Shown here: positions 33,591-46,000 of the stretch, piece by piece
How positions within the stretch are numbered: the stretch's first letter is position 1
Layout of the letters: the number at the start of each line of letters is the position of its first letter
NCBI RefSeq assembly: GCF_902364025.1
Contig: NZ_CABJCG010000012.1
Coordinates: 17,939-81,938, forward strand
Direction: 5' to 3'
DNA from: Enterocloster lavalensis
Lineage (GTDB): Bacteria > Bacillota > Clostridia > Lachnospirales > Lachnospiraceae
DNA: 64,000 nucleotides
The notes under the pieces: model-generated
What the model was told of the DNA's origin: nothing
Seen by the model: only the letters and a program-made list of their open reading frames with translations
Databases searched by the model: none
Program-made: the position numbers and the translations under genes

Positions 33591-34773
33591 GGGTTTCCTG
33601 CCTTCCTTCCAAAAGATTTTCCTGTTCAATTTCCAGCCCATACCGTAAAATGCAGGCTTTTAACTCCTCCAGCTCCGGCACGTCCAGGGCCAAAAGCTTC
33701 TTACGTTTCTCCTCCTCCAACGGAATTCCCGCCCCGGCCAGACGGCAGCGCTCAAAGCTCTCTACGTCCATGTGTAACGGCTTCACCTGCGCAAATACCT
33801 TTTCCTTCATGAACCGGAAAATGCGGATTCCGCCGTAGTCCATATCGCTCCAGTGTAGAAATTCCGTCTCCGCCCCCGCAATCTCTGCCGCGCTGCGCAG
33901 GAAACGCCGCTCCTTGGGCGAAAAGAATCCATGGCAGTAAATGTACAAGGTATCCCCGCTGTACTCCATGGACTCATAATTCGCTTTATTCTCAATGGTG
34001 ATAATGCGCCGGACGCCGGGCAGTCCCGCCGGGCTTGCCGCCGCCAGCGTGCGTGCGTTGAGCACCATCCCCAGTGGAAAAGATTCCCCGGAGGCCAGGC
34101 GGCGCTTCCCCTCCCGGTCCGGCGTGTCCACCAGAAGCGGCCCCTTACATTCCATCTGCTGGGAATAGCTCATGATTCCGTACTCGGCAAACACCTCGTC
34201 CTCTTCCATGCCGTCTTCCACAGCGGAGCCGTAGCGGCAGAGCTTGCGCAAAACCGGTTTCCGCATATACTTCCCAAAATACTTGGCGTTTCCGAACACC
34301 CGGGCGCTGAACTGAGTCTCCCACAGGCTCTCCCGGTTGTCCGCAACCGCGTTAAGGGCCCGAAAAAAGTCCTCGTTCTCAACGTATTCCGGCAGACTTC
34401 CTTTCCCGATCTGCTCCAACAGCTTGTCGTAAAAGGGCTTGAAATCCTCATTCTCTAAATCCGCCCGGTACTGCCTCACCAGACTCCCCGCCCTGGCCAG
34501 CGCCTCCCTTGGATCGGGAATCCCGGCCAGCTCGTACATCCGGCCCACGTCCTCCAGGCGGTAGTGGATTCTGGCGATATCGTTTCTCATCTCACGCCAG
34601 TCCACCGCGATCAGCCCACTTCCCTCCAGGACGGCCGCCTGTTCCAGCAGCTCCCGCTTTCCCACGGCCTCGATGGCCTCCTGGGTGATCTGTGGGTGGC
34701 GCTCCCCGGACGAGGCGCCGGTCCGCCAGCCCGGGGTATTATTCTGTTTCAGTATCCATTCCAACAGCGTCAT
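33583..34773 (-). CDS. jetD: Wadjet protein JetD (toprim-like nuclease subunit)
   Basis: A 396-aa DUF2220-family protein. The C-terminal toprim-like nuclease region is visible as TIENKANYESM, LYIYCHGFFSPKERRFL and FLHWSDMDYGGIRIFRFM, whose acidic DxD is expected to bind metal. In Wadjet, JetD cuts circular plasmid DNA after JetABC has extruded a loop. ATG 34773 (MTLLEWILKQNN) is preferred over 34857, but it still overlaps jetC by 35 bases. Fourth gene of jetABCD. Confidence 0.9.
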   Translation of the reverse strand: MTLLEWILKQNNTPGWRTGASSGERHPQITQEAIEAVGKRELLEQAAVLEGSGLIAVDWREMRNDIARIHYRLEDVGRMYELAGIPDPREALARAGSLVRQYRADLENEDFKPFYDKLLEQIGKGSLPEYVENEDFFRALNAVADNRESLWETQFSARVFGNAKYFGKYMRKPVLRKLCRYGSAVEDGMEEDEVFAEYGIMSYSQQMECKGPLLVDTPDREGKRRLASGESFPLGMVLNARTLAAASPAGLPGVRRIITIENKANYESMEYSGDTLYIYCHGFFSPKERRFLRSAAEIAGAETEFLHWSDMDYGGIRIFRFMKEKVFAQVKPLHMDVESFERCRLAGAGIPLEEEKRKKLLALDVPELEELKACILRYGLEIEQENLLEGRQETHV

Positions 34774-37700
34774 TTTCCCGCTGCGGCTCTCTCTGCTGCC
34801 TTTGCTCCGTTTCCCGGGCCGTTCCTTGCTCCGGCTCTGATTCATTTCCCTGCTCATCCGATCCCTCCAGCATATCCAGATAGCTTCCCTTGTCGATCAT
34901 CAGCATGGAAATCTGATTCTTGTATCTGCGGAAGCCGTACACGCAGTCCACATTTTTCACCAGAGTCATCAGGCGCTCGTCCGGCACGCAGATGATCACC
35001 TGAAGTCCCAGCTTTCTGGCGTAATTTAAACACACCGAACTTCTGGTCTTGTCCATCTTGGAGAACGCCTCGTCCAGCAGCACGATCTTGATCCGGCTGT
35101 CCCGGTGGTTCTGGTGGGCGAACAGCAGGGCAAAACCCGCAAACAGCGCCACGTACTTGGGGTTCTGGCCCTCGCCGCCGGAGTCGTTTCCCGCCATCTC
35201 GTCCACGGGAATCCGTTTCTCCTGGCCGCTCTCATCCATTGTCACCTCATACATGTTGAAGGTCAGATAATTGCGGTAGTCCGCGAACTTCTCCATCTCC
35301 GCCCGCTTTTTGGCGGATTCCCGCTCATCCCCGGTGCGGTCCGGGATGAACTTCTCCACCAGCAGGCTGATCTCCCGCTCATACTTGCGCTCAAACACGT
35401 CGTCCCCGAAGCTGATCTGCCCCTCCACGTCGTCCTCGTTCACCACCTTGCTGTCCAGCTCCGGGGCGGTGAGCATCTCATAGAACTGGCTGTTCTCGTT
35501 GGACGCGGGCGTGATACCGATCTTGTACACGCTGTCCGAAAATGCCGTGGCGCCCAACACCCGGTTGACCTCCCGCACCTGTCGGTAAGCGGCTTTGATG
35601 TCCCCGTGGATGGTGGCGATCACGTTGTCCCGCAGGCTGCGGTATACCTCCCGGCATTTGCGCTCGAACTCCTCCTTATACTCCTCCACATACTGGCGGC
35701 TGTAGCGCTCGTACAAATCCTCGTAGGGCCTGTTGGACTCCTCGGTGCCCGTCAGGCCGCAGGCGCTGTAGGCCAGGTTGAACTTCATCCGCGCCGCCTG
35801 GCGCTCCCCCGTATAATTCTCCACATCAGACTTGGCGGACTCCAGGGCCCGGGCCGCCTCCGCCCGGTAACCGTTTAAGCTGCGGCCCTGCAGGCGCTCC
35901 GCGATCCGTTCATCCTCGGCCCGGTTGGGGGTGAAGCCGTACTCCGCCTCCGCGTGCTGGGCCTTCTGGTTGCGCAGGTCCGCCTCGATGGTGCCCAGCT
36001 CCCGCTCCGCGGCCGCGAACTCGTTCCCGGCCCGGGTGTACTCGTCCTCCTTGAGGGCGTAGCGCTTTTTCGTCTCCTCCAGGCGTTCCCGCAGCTCCCG
36101 CATGGCGCCCTGCTCCAGCTCCGAAATCTCCCGTGCCAGCTTCTCCCGGCGGAGCTCGTGCCTCTTTTGCTCCTTCTCAGCCCCGGCCAGGTCCAGATAA
36201 TAATCGTTCTCCTGGGACAGATTTTCGTAGCTCCGGGCCTGTTCCAGGGCCGTAATATGCCCGGTCAGCTCCCGTCCGGTCTCCTCCAAGGCCCTCACCT
36301 CCGCTTCCAGCTGGTCGATGCGGGACTTGGGGATGGTCTTGCCGATGCAGGCGTTGTCCCGGTAGTCCTTGCTGAGCAGGTGGCGCAGGGTATAGTTGCT
36401 GTAGGAGTAGCAGTCCGCGGTCACACCGTCGCGCACCTGCTCCAGCTCCTCCACGGTCCGGCATTTGATCACCCTTCCCAGGAAATGCCGCAGGCAGGCG
36501 TCCACATAGTCCACATCGGTCTCCACCGCCTCGTAGAGGGCGTTTTCCCTGGCCTCCTGCCCGTCCCTCACGATATTGGCCACGTGGAGCAGGTCCACAT
36601 TTTCGAATTGCTTCATCTCCCGAAACAGCACGGCCGCGGTGTGGGAAAATGCCGGGGGTGTGATCAGGCTGTATTTCACCCGCCCCAGACGCCCCTCCAC
36701 GGCATCCTTCCACTCCGGGTCCCGCACGTCGAAGGTGTCCGCCAGGATGCTGACCCTCACCTTGGAGCCGGTTTCCCGGTACAGGGCCTGCTCCAGCTCC
36801 CGCCTGGCCTCCTTTAAGCCCGGCCGGTTGCGGTAGGACTTCTGGCCGCTCTTCCAGTCCGCCAGACGGTCCCGTTTCTCCTTCAGCTCGCGGTTTAAGT
36901 CCCTGCGCTCATCCGCCAGGTTGTCCCGGGCCTCGTTGATCTCCTCCATGGTCTCCTTGAGGGCGGTCCGTAAGGTCTCCAGGGTATCCGCGTCCGCCTT
37001 CCGGTCCCGAAGATCTTCCATGGACTGGAGCGCGGCGTTGCTGACCAGATCGTAGACAGCCTCATTTTCCTCCCATTTGGACAGGGAGGCCACGAAACGG
37101 TCCCAGGCGGCGCAGTTGCGGTTTAACAGGACGATCGTCTCGTCCAGCTGGGCCAGCTGTTCCTTCATTTTCCCGTAATCGCTGGCCTTTAAGCTGGACT
37201 CGGTCTCCACCAGCTCCCCGTGAATCCGGTCCATCTCCGCCTTTAACAGGTCCCGCTTCTGGGCCAGGGAGGCCCGCAGCAGGGTTTTGCCGGACCGCTG
37301 TGCCTCCAGCCGCGCAAGCTCCTCCTCAATGGCCGTCAGGCGCAGGCGCTTTAAAATGTACTCGTTCTGGAGCACGGCGGCCTTGGCCACCGTCAGTCTG
37401 CCGTCGGACTCCCGCACGGCGGCCAGCAGGTCGATCCGCTTCTCCATATCCAGCACCGTGTCCCGGATATCGGTGTAATCCCCCAGCTGGCGGCTGATCT
37501 TCTCGATGGCCTCGCTGCTGCTCTTGGGGAACATGTAATCCTTGATAAACTGACCCACGCCGTTGGACATTTTCAGGGCTACGGCGCTCTTCTCCATGGT
37601 GATGAAGCGTTTGCCGTCGATATAGCCGAAAATCTGATCGTACAGCGCGGTCTGGTAGGCGTCGTTGGTGGGGTAGGTGCGGTTGATGTCCTCCCCCCGC

Positions 37701-38209
37701 AGACGGCCCCTGGGGTCCTTCTGGTGCCTTTTTACCAGATCGCCGATCTCCTTCACCATCAGGGGAATCCCATCCTCATTGCGGTACAGGCAGTCATCCA
37801 GCATGCCGTCGTGGGAGAAAAAAGCGTATTTGTTGATGTCCAGGTCCCCGGAGCGCACGTCGAAGGCCACGCCGATGCAGCGGTAGGACTCGTCCTGGGT
37901 GTCCCGTATCTCCATCACCAGATTGGCGCAGAAATCCCGGTTTCCGCGGTTGGAGGTACCGTCCTTCTGGGCGCCCCGCAGATAGGTCATCACGGTACGC
38001 CGGTTCTTCTCGTCCGCCGCTTTGTTGAGGAAGTTCTGGGACAGGCTGCCGTAGAGCAGCACCTGGACGGCGTCCATAACCGTGGACTTGCCTGAACCGC
38101 TCATGCCGGAAAACAGGTTCACGTACTCGTTGAACTCCATCACCTGGTGGCCGATTCCGCCCCAGTTGTTGATACACATGCGGGTAATGATCTTCTTACA
38201 TGGTTTCAT
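34739..38209 (-). CDS. jetC: Wadjet protein JetC (SMC/MukB-like ATPase)
   Basis: A 1156-aa SMC-type ATPase. The N-terminal head has Walker A GMSGSGKST (35-43); long coiled-coil arms follow; the C-terminal head has the ABC-like signature DSGGEGQNPKYVALFAGFAL and Walker B IVLLDEAFSKMD. It is MukB-like in arrangement and is the loop-extruding motor of Wadjet. AAGGAG lies 9 bases before ATG 38209. It overlaps jetB by 14 bases and jetD by 35 bases. The Q/E-rich tail (about 30 residues) is low in complexity. Confidence 0.93.
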   Translation of the reverse strand: MKPCKKIITRMCINNWGGIGHQVMEFNEYVNLFSGMSGSGKSTVMDAVQVLLYGSLSQNFLNKAADEKNRRTVMTYLRGAQKDGTSNRGNRDFCANLVMEIRDTQDESYRCIGVAFDVRSGDLDINKYAFFSHDGMLDDCLYRNEDGIPLMVKEIGDLVKRHQKDPRGRLRGEDINRTYPTNDAYQTALYDQIFGYIDGKRFITMEKSAVALKMSNGVGQFIKDYMFPKSSSEAIEKISRQLGDYTDIRDTVLDMEKRIDLLAAVRESDGRLTVAKAAVLQNEYILKRLRLTAIEEELARLEAQRSGKTLLRASLAQKRDLLKAEMDRIHGELVETESSLKASDYGKMKEQLAQLDETIVLLNRNCAAWDRFVASLSKWEENEAVYDLVSNAALQSMEDLRDRKADADTLETLRTALKETMEEINEARDNLADERRDLNRELKEKRDRLADWKSGQKSYRNRPGLKEARRELEQALYRETGSKVRVSILADTFDVRDPEWKDAVEGRLGRVKYSLITPPAFSHTAAVLFREMKQFENVDLLHVANIVRDGQEARENALYEAVETDVDYVDACLRHFLGRVIKCRTVEELEQVRDGVTADCYSYSNYTLRHLLSKDYRDNACIGKTIPKSRIDQLEAEVRALEETGRELTGHITALEQARSYENLSQENDYYLDLAGAEKEQKRHELRREKLAREISELEQGAMRELRERLEETKKRYALKEDEYTRAGNEFAAAERELGTIEADLRNQKAQHAEAEYGFTPNRAEDERIAERLQGRSLNGYRAEAARALESAKSDVENYTGERQAARMKFNLAYSACGLTGTEESNRPYEDLYERYSRQYVEEYKEEFERKCREVYRSLRDNVIATIHGDIKAAYRQVREVNRVLGATAFSDSVYKIGITPASNENSQFYEMLTAPELDSKVVNEDDVEGQISFGDDVFERKYEREISLLVEKFIPDRTGDERESAKKRAEMEKFADYRNYLTFNMYEVTMDESGQEKRIPVDEMAGNDSGGEGQNPKYVALFAGFALLFAHQNHRDSRIKIVLLDEAFSKMDKTRSSVCLNYARKLGLQVIICVPDERLMTLVKNVDCVYGFRRYKNQISMLMIDKGSYLDMLEGSDEQGNESEPEQGTARETEQRQQREPQRENDAVGMDTETE

Positions 38210-38975
38210 CCTGGGTATCTCCTTCCTGGGTCCGGCCCGGCGCTGCTTCCTGGATTGGGGCGGCCTCAGCGTCCCGGGCCAGGCCAGGCGCTGCTTCCCG
38301 GGTCAGACCGGGCGCTACTTCCCGGGCCTCCCCGCCCTGCTCCTCCAGCCTCAGCCGCTCCTGCAGCAGCCCGTCCGCGGCCTCCTCCTCGCGCTTTTTA
38401 TACCTCTGGTACAGCTCCGTCACCGCCGCGCCCCGGCAGAACACGTTGATCATGTTGTACAGGTAAATGGGCGTGTCGTCCTCCAGATCGCCGATGGCGC
38501 AGGGGATTTCCAGCATCTGGTGGGTTTTCATCACGGAGACGGCCTCGTAGACCTCCCGGTCCGTCAGCTTCCGGTTCAGTATCCCCGTGTCCACGCCGTG
38601 ACGGCGCACCTCCTCCAGGTTGGTCACCGTGGCCTTAAGCCCCTCCCCCATGATCTTTTCCTTGTAGATCAGCTTCATCAGCAGAATAAAAAGCGTGGTG
38701 GTCTCGCTGAACTTTTCCAACCCAACCCCGTCGCCGGACAGGCGGAAAAAATGGTCCTGGGGATCAAACACCAGGGTGCAGCCCATAATGTCGAAATAGT
38801 CCGTCAAAAATTCCCTGTGCCGCATGCAGACCCGGTAGCGCGGATTATCCTTCAGGCAGTCCCGGTCCGTGTCGTACTTGGTCTCAATGATGCAGCTCTG
38901 GCGCATCAAATCCCGGATGGTTCTCTTCAGTTCCTCCGCCTCCTGGGGCGTTAAGCTGTTCACGTACTCAATCAT
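38196..38975 (-). CDS. jetB: Wadjet protein JetB (MukE-like, DUF4194)
   Basis: A 259-aa winged-helix protein of the DUF4194/MukE type (MIEYVNSLTPQEAEELKRTI, YFDIMGCTLVFDPQDHFFRL, TTLFILLMKLIYKEK, YEAVSVMKTHQMLEIPCAIG). ATG 38975 overlaps the jetA stop by 8 bases; GTG 38987 is an alternative start. It bridges kleisin JetA and motor JetC. The C-terminal 50 residues contain low-complexity repeats (GAAPGLTREAAPGLARDAEA-like) with internal repeats in the DNA, and may vary between strains. Confidence 0.9.
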   Translation of the reverse strand: MIEYVNSLTPQEAEELKRTIRDLMRQSCIIETKYDTDRDCLKDNPRYRVCMRHREFLTDYFDIMGCTLVFDPQDHFFRLSGDGVGLEKFSETTTLFILLMKLIYKEKIMGEGLKATVTNLEEVRRHGVDTGILNRKLTDREVYEAVSVMKTHQMLEIPCAIGDLEDDTPIYLYNMINVFCRGAAVTELYQRYKKREEEAADGLLQERLRLEEQGGEAREVAPGLTREAAPGLARDAEAAPIQEAAPGRTQEGDTQDETM

Positions 38976-40383
38976 CGCTGTTCTCACTCTTCTCCATGGT
39001 GAATTTTGTGTATTTGCAGCCGAATTTGCGGATGGGTTCGCTGTCCGTACCGGTGATCCTCATGCCGCCGTCCCCGGCCGCCGCGTCCCGCCAGACAAAC
39101 AGCAGCTTTTCCAGGTCCGCCACGCCAGAAACCGTGTCCTCCGTGACCGAAAACGCCCCGCCGCGGCTGTTTTTGCGGATAAACGCGTCGATCTCCTTCT
39201 GGGTATACTCCGGGCGCACCACAAAGTCCGTCAGATCGCTGCTGTCCGGGGTGACGGGAAGCTCCGGCGGCGCCGGTTCAAAGGCCCGCTTCTCATCCCG
39301 CCTGGCGTAAAAGCTGTTCTCCCCCACCACACGGCTGAGGGCCGTCAGAGCGTAGCTCTCCCCCAGCTGCGTCAGAATCTCCTCCTGGTCCGGGCTGCGG
39401 CGCAGCACGCCGATAAAGGCCATCAGATTGTCGTCCTCCTCCTCGCCCTCCCGCAGCAGATAACGGATTCTGGCGTTGGCCCGGGCGGCGAACACGGCCT
39501 TCTGCTCGATCAGCCGGTTGTACTTCACCTCAATAAAATCAAATTCCCGCAGGGTCTCGTAGACCAGGGAGTCCGCCTCCCGGCTGCGGTCGATGTTCTT
39601 GCGGCAGCGCAGCGCCTGGGCGCTCTCCGGCTGCAGGGCGGTTAACTCCCGCTCCAACCGCTCCCTGCGTGCCTCGTTGTCCTCCAGAATCTCCTGCACA
39701 ATCTCCTTCACCGCCTCTTTGTAGCGGTAAAAGCTGTCCGTGCTGGTGAGCAGAGCGTACTTGCGGCTGTCCGTGTTGTTGATCTCGTCCACCAGTACCT
39801 CCTGGATGCCGCGGATATCCTTCTGCCTGGACAGCTCGTCAAAATAGCTGCGCATGCCGTCCTGCATGTTGGACAGGAGCTGCAGAAGCCGCTTGGAGGC
39901 GTTTAAAGCGTCCCCCAGGATTTCCACGTCCTTCTCCCGGTCCGTCAGGTAGGTGTGCAGCAGACTGTAGACCGAGCGGATGCTCTCGTGGCTCAAATCC
40001 TCCTCCTCGCTCCACAGCTTGCGGAAGGTCTCCAGGTAGGTCAGGCTGTAGCCGGGAAAGGAGTAAAAATAACTGTTGGTCCGCTCGTCGAAATCCCGCT
40101 TCAGCCACCCCCACTGGGCCAGATTGTACAGAAAGCGGGTGGAGCCGGGGCTGTAAACCAGGCTGTCCCCCTCCTCGAACTCCTCGTCCTCGGAGGGAAT
40201 CAGGCCCTCGGCCTCCATGCACTCGTCGATCACGGCCCGGCACTCCGCCTCCGTCAGGCAAAGCGCCGAGTAAAGCCTGGTGGTCTCCTCGTAAATGGCC
40301 AGCAAAAAGCATATGTAATTGTCCCTGTATTTGCTGGCGAACAGCTTATAGAAATCTCCCGGTATTCTGTCTTTCAGTCTCAT
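38968..40383 (-). CDS. jetA: Wadjet protein JetA (MukF-like kleisin, DUF5716)
   Basis: A 471-aa kleisin-like subunit. ATG 40383 (MRLKDRIPGDFYKLFASKYR) follows AAAGGAG; a longer frame to 40491 lacks a site. It has an N-terminal winged-helix region (DNYICFLLAIYEETTRLYSA), a helical middle and a C-terminal part linking the head (VVRPEYTQKEIDAFIRKNSR). First gene of the jetABCD operon. Wadjet type I restricts plasmids by loop extrusion and cleavage. Confidence 0.9.
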   Translation of the reverse strand: MRLKDRIPGDFYKLFASKYRDNYICFLLAIYEETTRLYSALCLTEAECRAVIDECMEAEGLIPSEDEEFEEGDSLVYSPGSTRFLYNLAQWGWLKRDFDERTNSYFYSFPGYSLTYLETFRKLWSEEEDLSHESIRSVYSLLHTYLTDREKDVEILGDALNASKRLLQLLSNMQDGMRSYFDELSRQKDIRGIQEVLVDEINNTDSRKYALLTSTDSFYRYKEAVKEIVQEILEDNEARRERLERELTALQPESAQALRCRKNIDRSREADSLVYETLREFDFIEVKYNRLIEQKAVFAARANARIRYLLREGEEEDDNLMAFIGVLRRSPDQEEILTQLGESYALTALSRVVGENSFYARRDEKRAFEPAPPELPVTPDSSDLTDFVVRPEYTQKEIDAFIRKNSRGGAFSVTEDTVSGVADLEKLLFVWRDAAAGDGGMRITGTDSEPIRKFGCKYTKFTMEKSENSDD

Positions 40384-40443
40384 GGGGAAGCTCCTTTCGC
40401 GTCCTGGCCGCATTCTGCCCGCGGCCTGCCGCACCGACTCCAA

Positions 40444-40477
40444 GGGGCTGTGCCCGTTCTCGCTGCGGCACAGCCCC
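40444..40477. terminator. Hairpin between glycogen phosphorylase and jetA
   Basis: GGGGCTGTGCC (40444-40454) and GGCACAGCCCC (40467-40477) form a perfect 11-bp stem. There is no T-tract on either side, so it may weaken rather than stop transcription from glgP into the jet operon. Confidence 0.5.
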
Positions 40478-40495
40478 CTGTAGCTTGTCATTTAC

Positions 40496-42949
<2,454 letters not shown>

Positions 42950-43012
42950 GTTCGATCCTCCTGATTCCCCGTCCGCCTCGGGCGGACGTTTTGATGGCAC
43001 CATTATTTCCAA

Positions 43013-43021
43013 ATAATACCA
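43013..43021 (-). promoter_or_regulatory. Extended -10 promoter of glgP
   Basis: Read leftwards TGGTATTAT is an extended -10, 64 bases before the glgP start and just after the ileS terminator. A GTCCGCC-TCG-GGCGGAC hairpin lies in the leader before the ribosome site. Confidence 0.45.
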
Positions 43022-43025
43022 ATCT

Positions 43026-43059
43026 AAAAGCGGGGTGACGCCACTTATGTTCACCCCGC
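43026..43059 (-). terminator. Terminator of ileS
   Basis: GCGGGGTGA (43030-43038) and TCACCCCGC (43051-43059) pair, and read leftwards the stem is followed by TTTTAGATT. Confidence 0.72.
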
Positions 43060-43076
43060 CTCAAGCTATTCTACCA

Positions 43077-46000
43077 TTATTTCACGGTCTTTTCAACACC
43101 AAGCATGACATTTTCCCCGTTAATGTTCCACTCCTTGGCGTATCCGCCGGTCTGGCCCAGGAAAATATCCGTGGCCATAACCTCGCTCTTGATCTGGTCC
43201 GCATGGGCCTTGAAGATCTCGGCGATGTGGTCGTTGTTGTCCTGGAAAATGTTGATGCGGTCCATAACCTCGAAGCCGGCTTCCTTGCGCATGGTCTGGA
43301 TCTTGCTGATCAGCTCGCGGACAAAACCCTCCTCGATCAGCTCCGGAGTCAGGTTGGTGTCCAGCACCACGGTCACATAGTTGTCCTCCTCGGTCACGTA
43401 GCCGTCCTTCTGGGCAACGTCGATCAAAAGGTCGTCCTTGGTCAGCACAACCTCCTGGCCGTCATAGTCAAAGGTCAGCTGGCCCTTCTCGTTCAGCTCA
43501 TCCATGGCAGCGCTTCCGTCGATCTCCGTCAGGGTCTGGCGGATGCGGCCCAGCAGCTTGCCGTATTTCGGCCCCACGGTCTTTAACTGGGGCTTGAAGG
43601 TATAGGACGTAAACGCCCGCACGTCGTCGGTAAAGGTCACCTGCTTCACGTTCAGCTCGTCCTCGATGATCTCCACATAGAAGCGGGACAGCTCGTGGTC
43701 GGCCTTCACGTACATCTGCGCGATGGGCTGGCGGTTCTTGATATTGGCGGTATTTCTGGCGGCGCGGCCCATGACCACGGTCTTAAGCACCTCGTCCATG
43801 TCGCTCTCCAGCTTTGCGTCGATCCAGCTCTCGTTGACCTCCGGGAAATCGCACAGGTGCACGCTCTCCAGGGCGGAGGGATCGATCTTTCTTACCAGAT
43901 TCTGGTAAATCTGCTCGGTCATAAAGGGGATCATGGGAGCGGCGGCTTTGGCCACGGTCACCAGGGCGGTGTACAGCGTCATATAGGCGTTGATCTTATC
44001 CTGCTCCATACCCTTGGCCCAGAAACGGTCGCGGCTTCTGCGCACGTACCAGTTGCTCATGTCGTCCACGAACTCCTGGAGGGCTCTGGCGGCCTCGGGG
44101 ATCATGTAGTTGTCCAGGTTGGAATCCACGGTCTTTACCATGGAATTCATCTTGGACAGGAGCCATTTATCCATCACGGCCAGCTTGTCGTACTCCAGGG
44201 TGTAATCCATGGCGTTGAAGCGGTCGATATTGGCGTACAGCACCCAGAAGGCGTAGGTGTTCCACAGAGTACCCATGAACTTGCGCTGTCCCTCGGTCAC
44301 GGCCTTGTCCTGGTAGCGCTTGGGCAGCCAGGGGGCGCTGCAGGTGTAGAAGAACCAGCGGATGGCGTCGGCCCCGTGGGCCTTCAAGGTATCGAAGGGA
44401 TCCACCGCGTTGCCCTTGGACTTACTCATCTTCTGCCCGTTCTCGTCCAGCACCAGGCCCATAACCACCACGTTCTCGTAGGGGGACTTGTTGAACAGCA
44501 GGGTGGACTCGGCAAGCAGAGAGTAGAACCAGCCCCTGGTCTGGTCCACGGCCTCGGAAATGAACTGGGCCGGGAACTGGGACTCGAACAGCTCCTTGTT
44601 CTCAAAGGGATAATGGTGCTGGGCGAAGGGCATTGCGCCGGAGTCGAACCAGCAGTCGATCACCTCAGGCACCCGCTTCATCTGCTTTCCGCAGTGGGGG
44701 CAGGTGATGGTCACGGCGTCGATGTAGGGGCGGTGCAGCTCAATCTCCTCCGGGCAGTTGCCGGACATGCTCTTCAGCTCCTCGATGCTGCCGATGGAGT
44801 GCTGATGTCCGCACTCGCACTCCCAGATATTTAAGGGAGTTCCCCAATAGCGGTTTCTGGATAAGCCCCAGTCCTGGATATTCTCCAGCCAGTCGCCGAA
44901 ACGGCCCTTGCCGATGGAATCGGGAACCCAGTTGATGGTATTGTTGTTGCGGATCAGATCCTCCTTCACCGCGGTCATCTTGATAAACCAGGACTCACGG
45001 GCGTAGTAGATGAGCGGCGTGCCGCAGCGCCAGCAGTGGGGATAGCTGTGCTCAAAGGCCGGCGCGGAGAACAGCAGGCCCCGCTCCTTCAAATCCTTTA
45101 ACACCAGGGGATCGGCATCCTTCACGAACTTGCCCGCAAAGGGGGTCTCCGGGGCCATGTCGCCCTTGGCGTCCACCAGCTGCACGAAGGGCAGGTCGTA
45201 CTTGCGGCCCACGTTGGCGTCGTCCTCACCGAAGGCGGGGGCGATGTGAACGATTCCCGTACCGTCGGTCAGGGTCACGTAGGTGTCGCACACCACGTAG
45301 TAGGCTTTCTTGTGCTGTTTCTCGCAGAAGGGCACGGAGCAGTCGAACAGCGGCTCGTACTCCTTAAACTCCAGATCCTTGCCCTTGTAGGTCTCCAGCA
45401 CCTCGAAGTCCTCCCCCAGCACGGTTTCGGACAGAGCCTGGGCCAGATAGTAGGTGTAGCCGTCCCCGGTTTTCACCTTCACATAGTCCTCGTTGGGGTT
45501 CACGCACAGCGCCAGGTTGCTGGGCAGCGTCCAGGGCGTGGTGGTCCATGCCAGGATGTAGGCGTCCTCGCCCTTCACCTTGAAACGGGCGATGGCGGAG
45601 CGCTCCTTCACGTCCTTGTAGCCCTGGGCCACTTCGTGGGAGGACAGAGGGGTGCCGCAGCGCGGGCAGTAGGGAACGACCTTGAAGCCCTTGTACAGAA
45701 GGCCCTTGTCCCAAATCTGCTTTAAAGCCCACCACTCGGACTCGATAAAGTTGTTGTCATAGGTCACGTAGGGATCGTCCATGTCCGCCCAGAAGCCCAC
45801 GGTGTTGGAGAAATCCTCCCACATGCCCTTGTACTTCCAGACGCTCTTCTTGCACTCCTGGATAAAGGGCTCCAGGCCGTACTGCTCGATCTGCTCCTTG
45901 CCGTCCAGACCCAGCTTCTTCTCCACCTCCAGCTCCACCGGAAGGCCGTGAGTGTCCCATCCGGCCTTTCTGGGCACCATGTAGCCCTTCATGGCCCGGT

